This document shows positions 22,645-22,735 of a DNA stretch of 22,735 nucleotides, piece after piece. Every line of letters starts with the position of its first letter. The stretch's first letter is position 1. The stretch covers positions 1 through 22,735 of the forward strand of contig NZ_JAHAHT010000022.1 of NCBI RefSeq assembly GCF_018373095.1, written 5' to 3'. The notes beneath the pieces are model-generated. The model was not told where the DNA came from. It did not search any database and was given only the letters and a program-made list of their open reading frames with translations. A program made the position numbers and the translations under genes. Origin of the DNA: Haemophilus parahaemolyticus (lineage in GTDB: Bacteria > Pseudomonadota > Gammaproteobacteria > Enterobacterales > Pasteurellaceae).

Positions 22645-22720
22645 TGGTGGGCGATACCGGTCTCGAACCAGTGACCCCCTCCTTGTAAGGGAGGTGCTCT
22701 CCCAACTGAGCTAATCGCCC
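22645..22720 (-). tRNA. tRNA-Val (anticodon UAC)
   Basis: A 76-nt cloverleaf on the minus strand. The acceptor stem is GGGCGAT/ATCGCCC with discriminator A and encoded CCA (positions 22647-22645). The D-arm contains TAGCTCAGTTGGGAGAGC. The anticodon stem CCTCC/GGAGG has loop CTTACAA, giving anticodon TAC (plus-strand 22687-22685). The T-arm contains GGTTCGAGACC. Nearly identical to E. coli tRNA-Val(UAC), which reads GUA, GUG and GUU. The upstream side runs off the window, so it may be the last member of a tRNA cluster. Confidence 0.98.
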
Positions 22721-22735
22721 GAAACTGAAGTTTCG
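22720..22735. repeat. Perfect palindrome bordering the tRNA 5' end
   Basis: CGAAACT-GA-AGTTTCG, a 7-bp inverted repeat touching the first tRNA base and cut by the window edge. It may be a spacer hairpin between tandem tRNA genes that guides processing; this is inference from position only. Confidence 0.4.

Noticed and set aside
1..22735. CRISPR array, prophage or insertion sequence
   Set aside because: No regularly spaced direct repeats, cas, transposase, integrase or phage structural genes were seen on either strand.

Overview
The window is a chromosomal stretch from a member of the Pasteurellaceae. Three observations support this. First, the DNA-uptake core ACAAGCGGT or its complement occurs at least six times, often as inverted pairs beside genes; this is the Actinobacillus pleuropneumoniae/Mannheimia type of uptake signal (USS). 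Second, the periplasmic nitrate reductase genes are in the order napFDAGHBC, as in Haemophilus. Third, the proteins resemble Haemophilus/Actinobacillus homologues throughout. I cannot name the species from sequence alone. Nearly everything is core housekeeping; no prophage, insertion sequence or CRISPR array is visible.

Layout. 1-3238: rplU (minus strand, with the rpmA ribosome binding site at the left edge) diverges from a plus-strand run of ispB, an Mrr-type restriction endonuclease gene and queH. 3239-5140: fabD and fabG (plus), separated by a REP-like palindrome and closed by a terminator. 5141-7398: minus-strand lgt, a TauE/SafE-family permease and a small flavodoxin-fold oxidoreductase. 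7399-14045: the nap operon (plus), preceded by a perfect FNR box and closed by a terminator built from an inverted uptake-signal pair; a 116-bp palindrome plus a second uptake-signal hairpin lie between napA and napG. 14046-15967: an AT-rich leader with a CRP-like site, then comM (plus). 15968-17811: miaA and birA (minus). 17903-22422: minus-strand genes for a YhjE-like MHS transporter, MurB, the acetate transporter SatP and a PotD-type polyamine-binding protein. 22645-22720: tRNA-Val(UAC) on the minus strand at the right edge.

How it works together. The nap cluster encodes a complete anaerobic nitrate respiration module: NapC (membrane tetraheme) and NapGH (quinol-oxidising iron-sulfur pair) pass electrons to NapB (diheme) and NapA (Mo-bisMGD), while NapD and NapF assist NapA maturation. 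ispB makes the polyprenyl side chain of the quinones feeding this chain. FabD/FabG, Lgt, MurB and BirA serve lipid, lipoprotein, wall and biotin-enzyme synthesis; QueH and MiaA modify tRNA anticodon-loop bases; ComM supports natural transformation.

The parts most worth a second look are the Mrr gene set into a housekeeping run, the palindromes inside the nap operon, the families of short intergenic palindromes, the candidate CRP/Sxy site of comM, and a lone Haemophilus-type uptake core in the ispB promoter. I see no clear evidence of a wholly new biological system.
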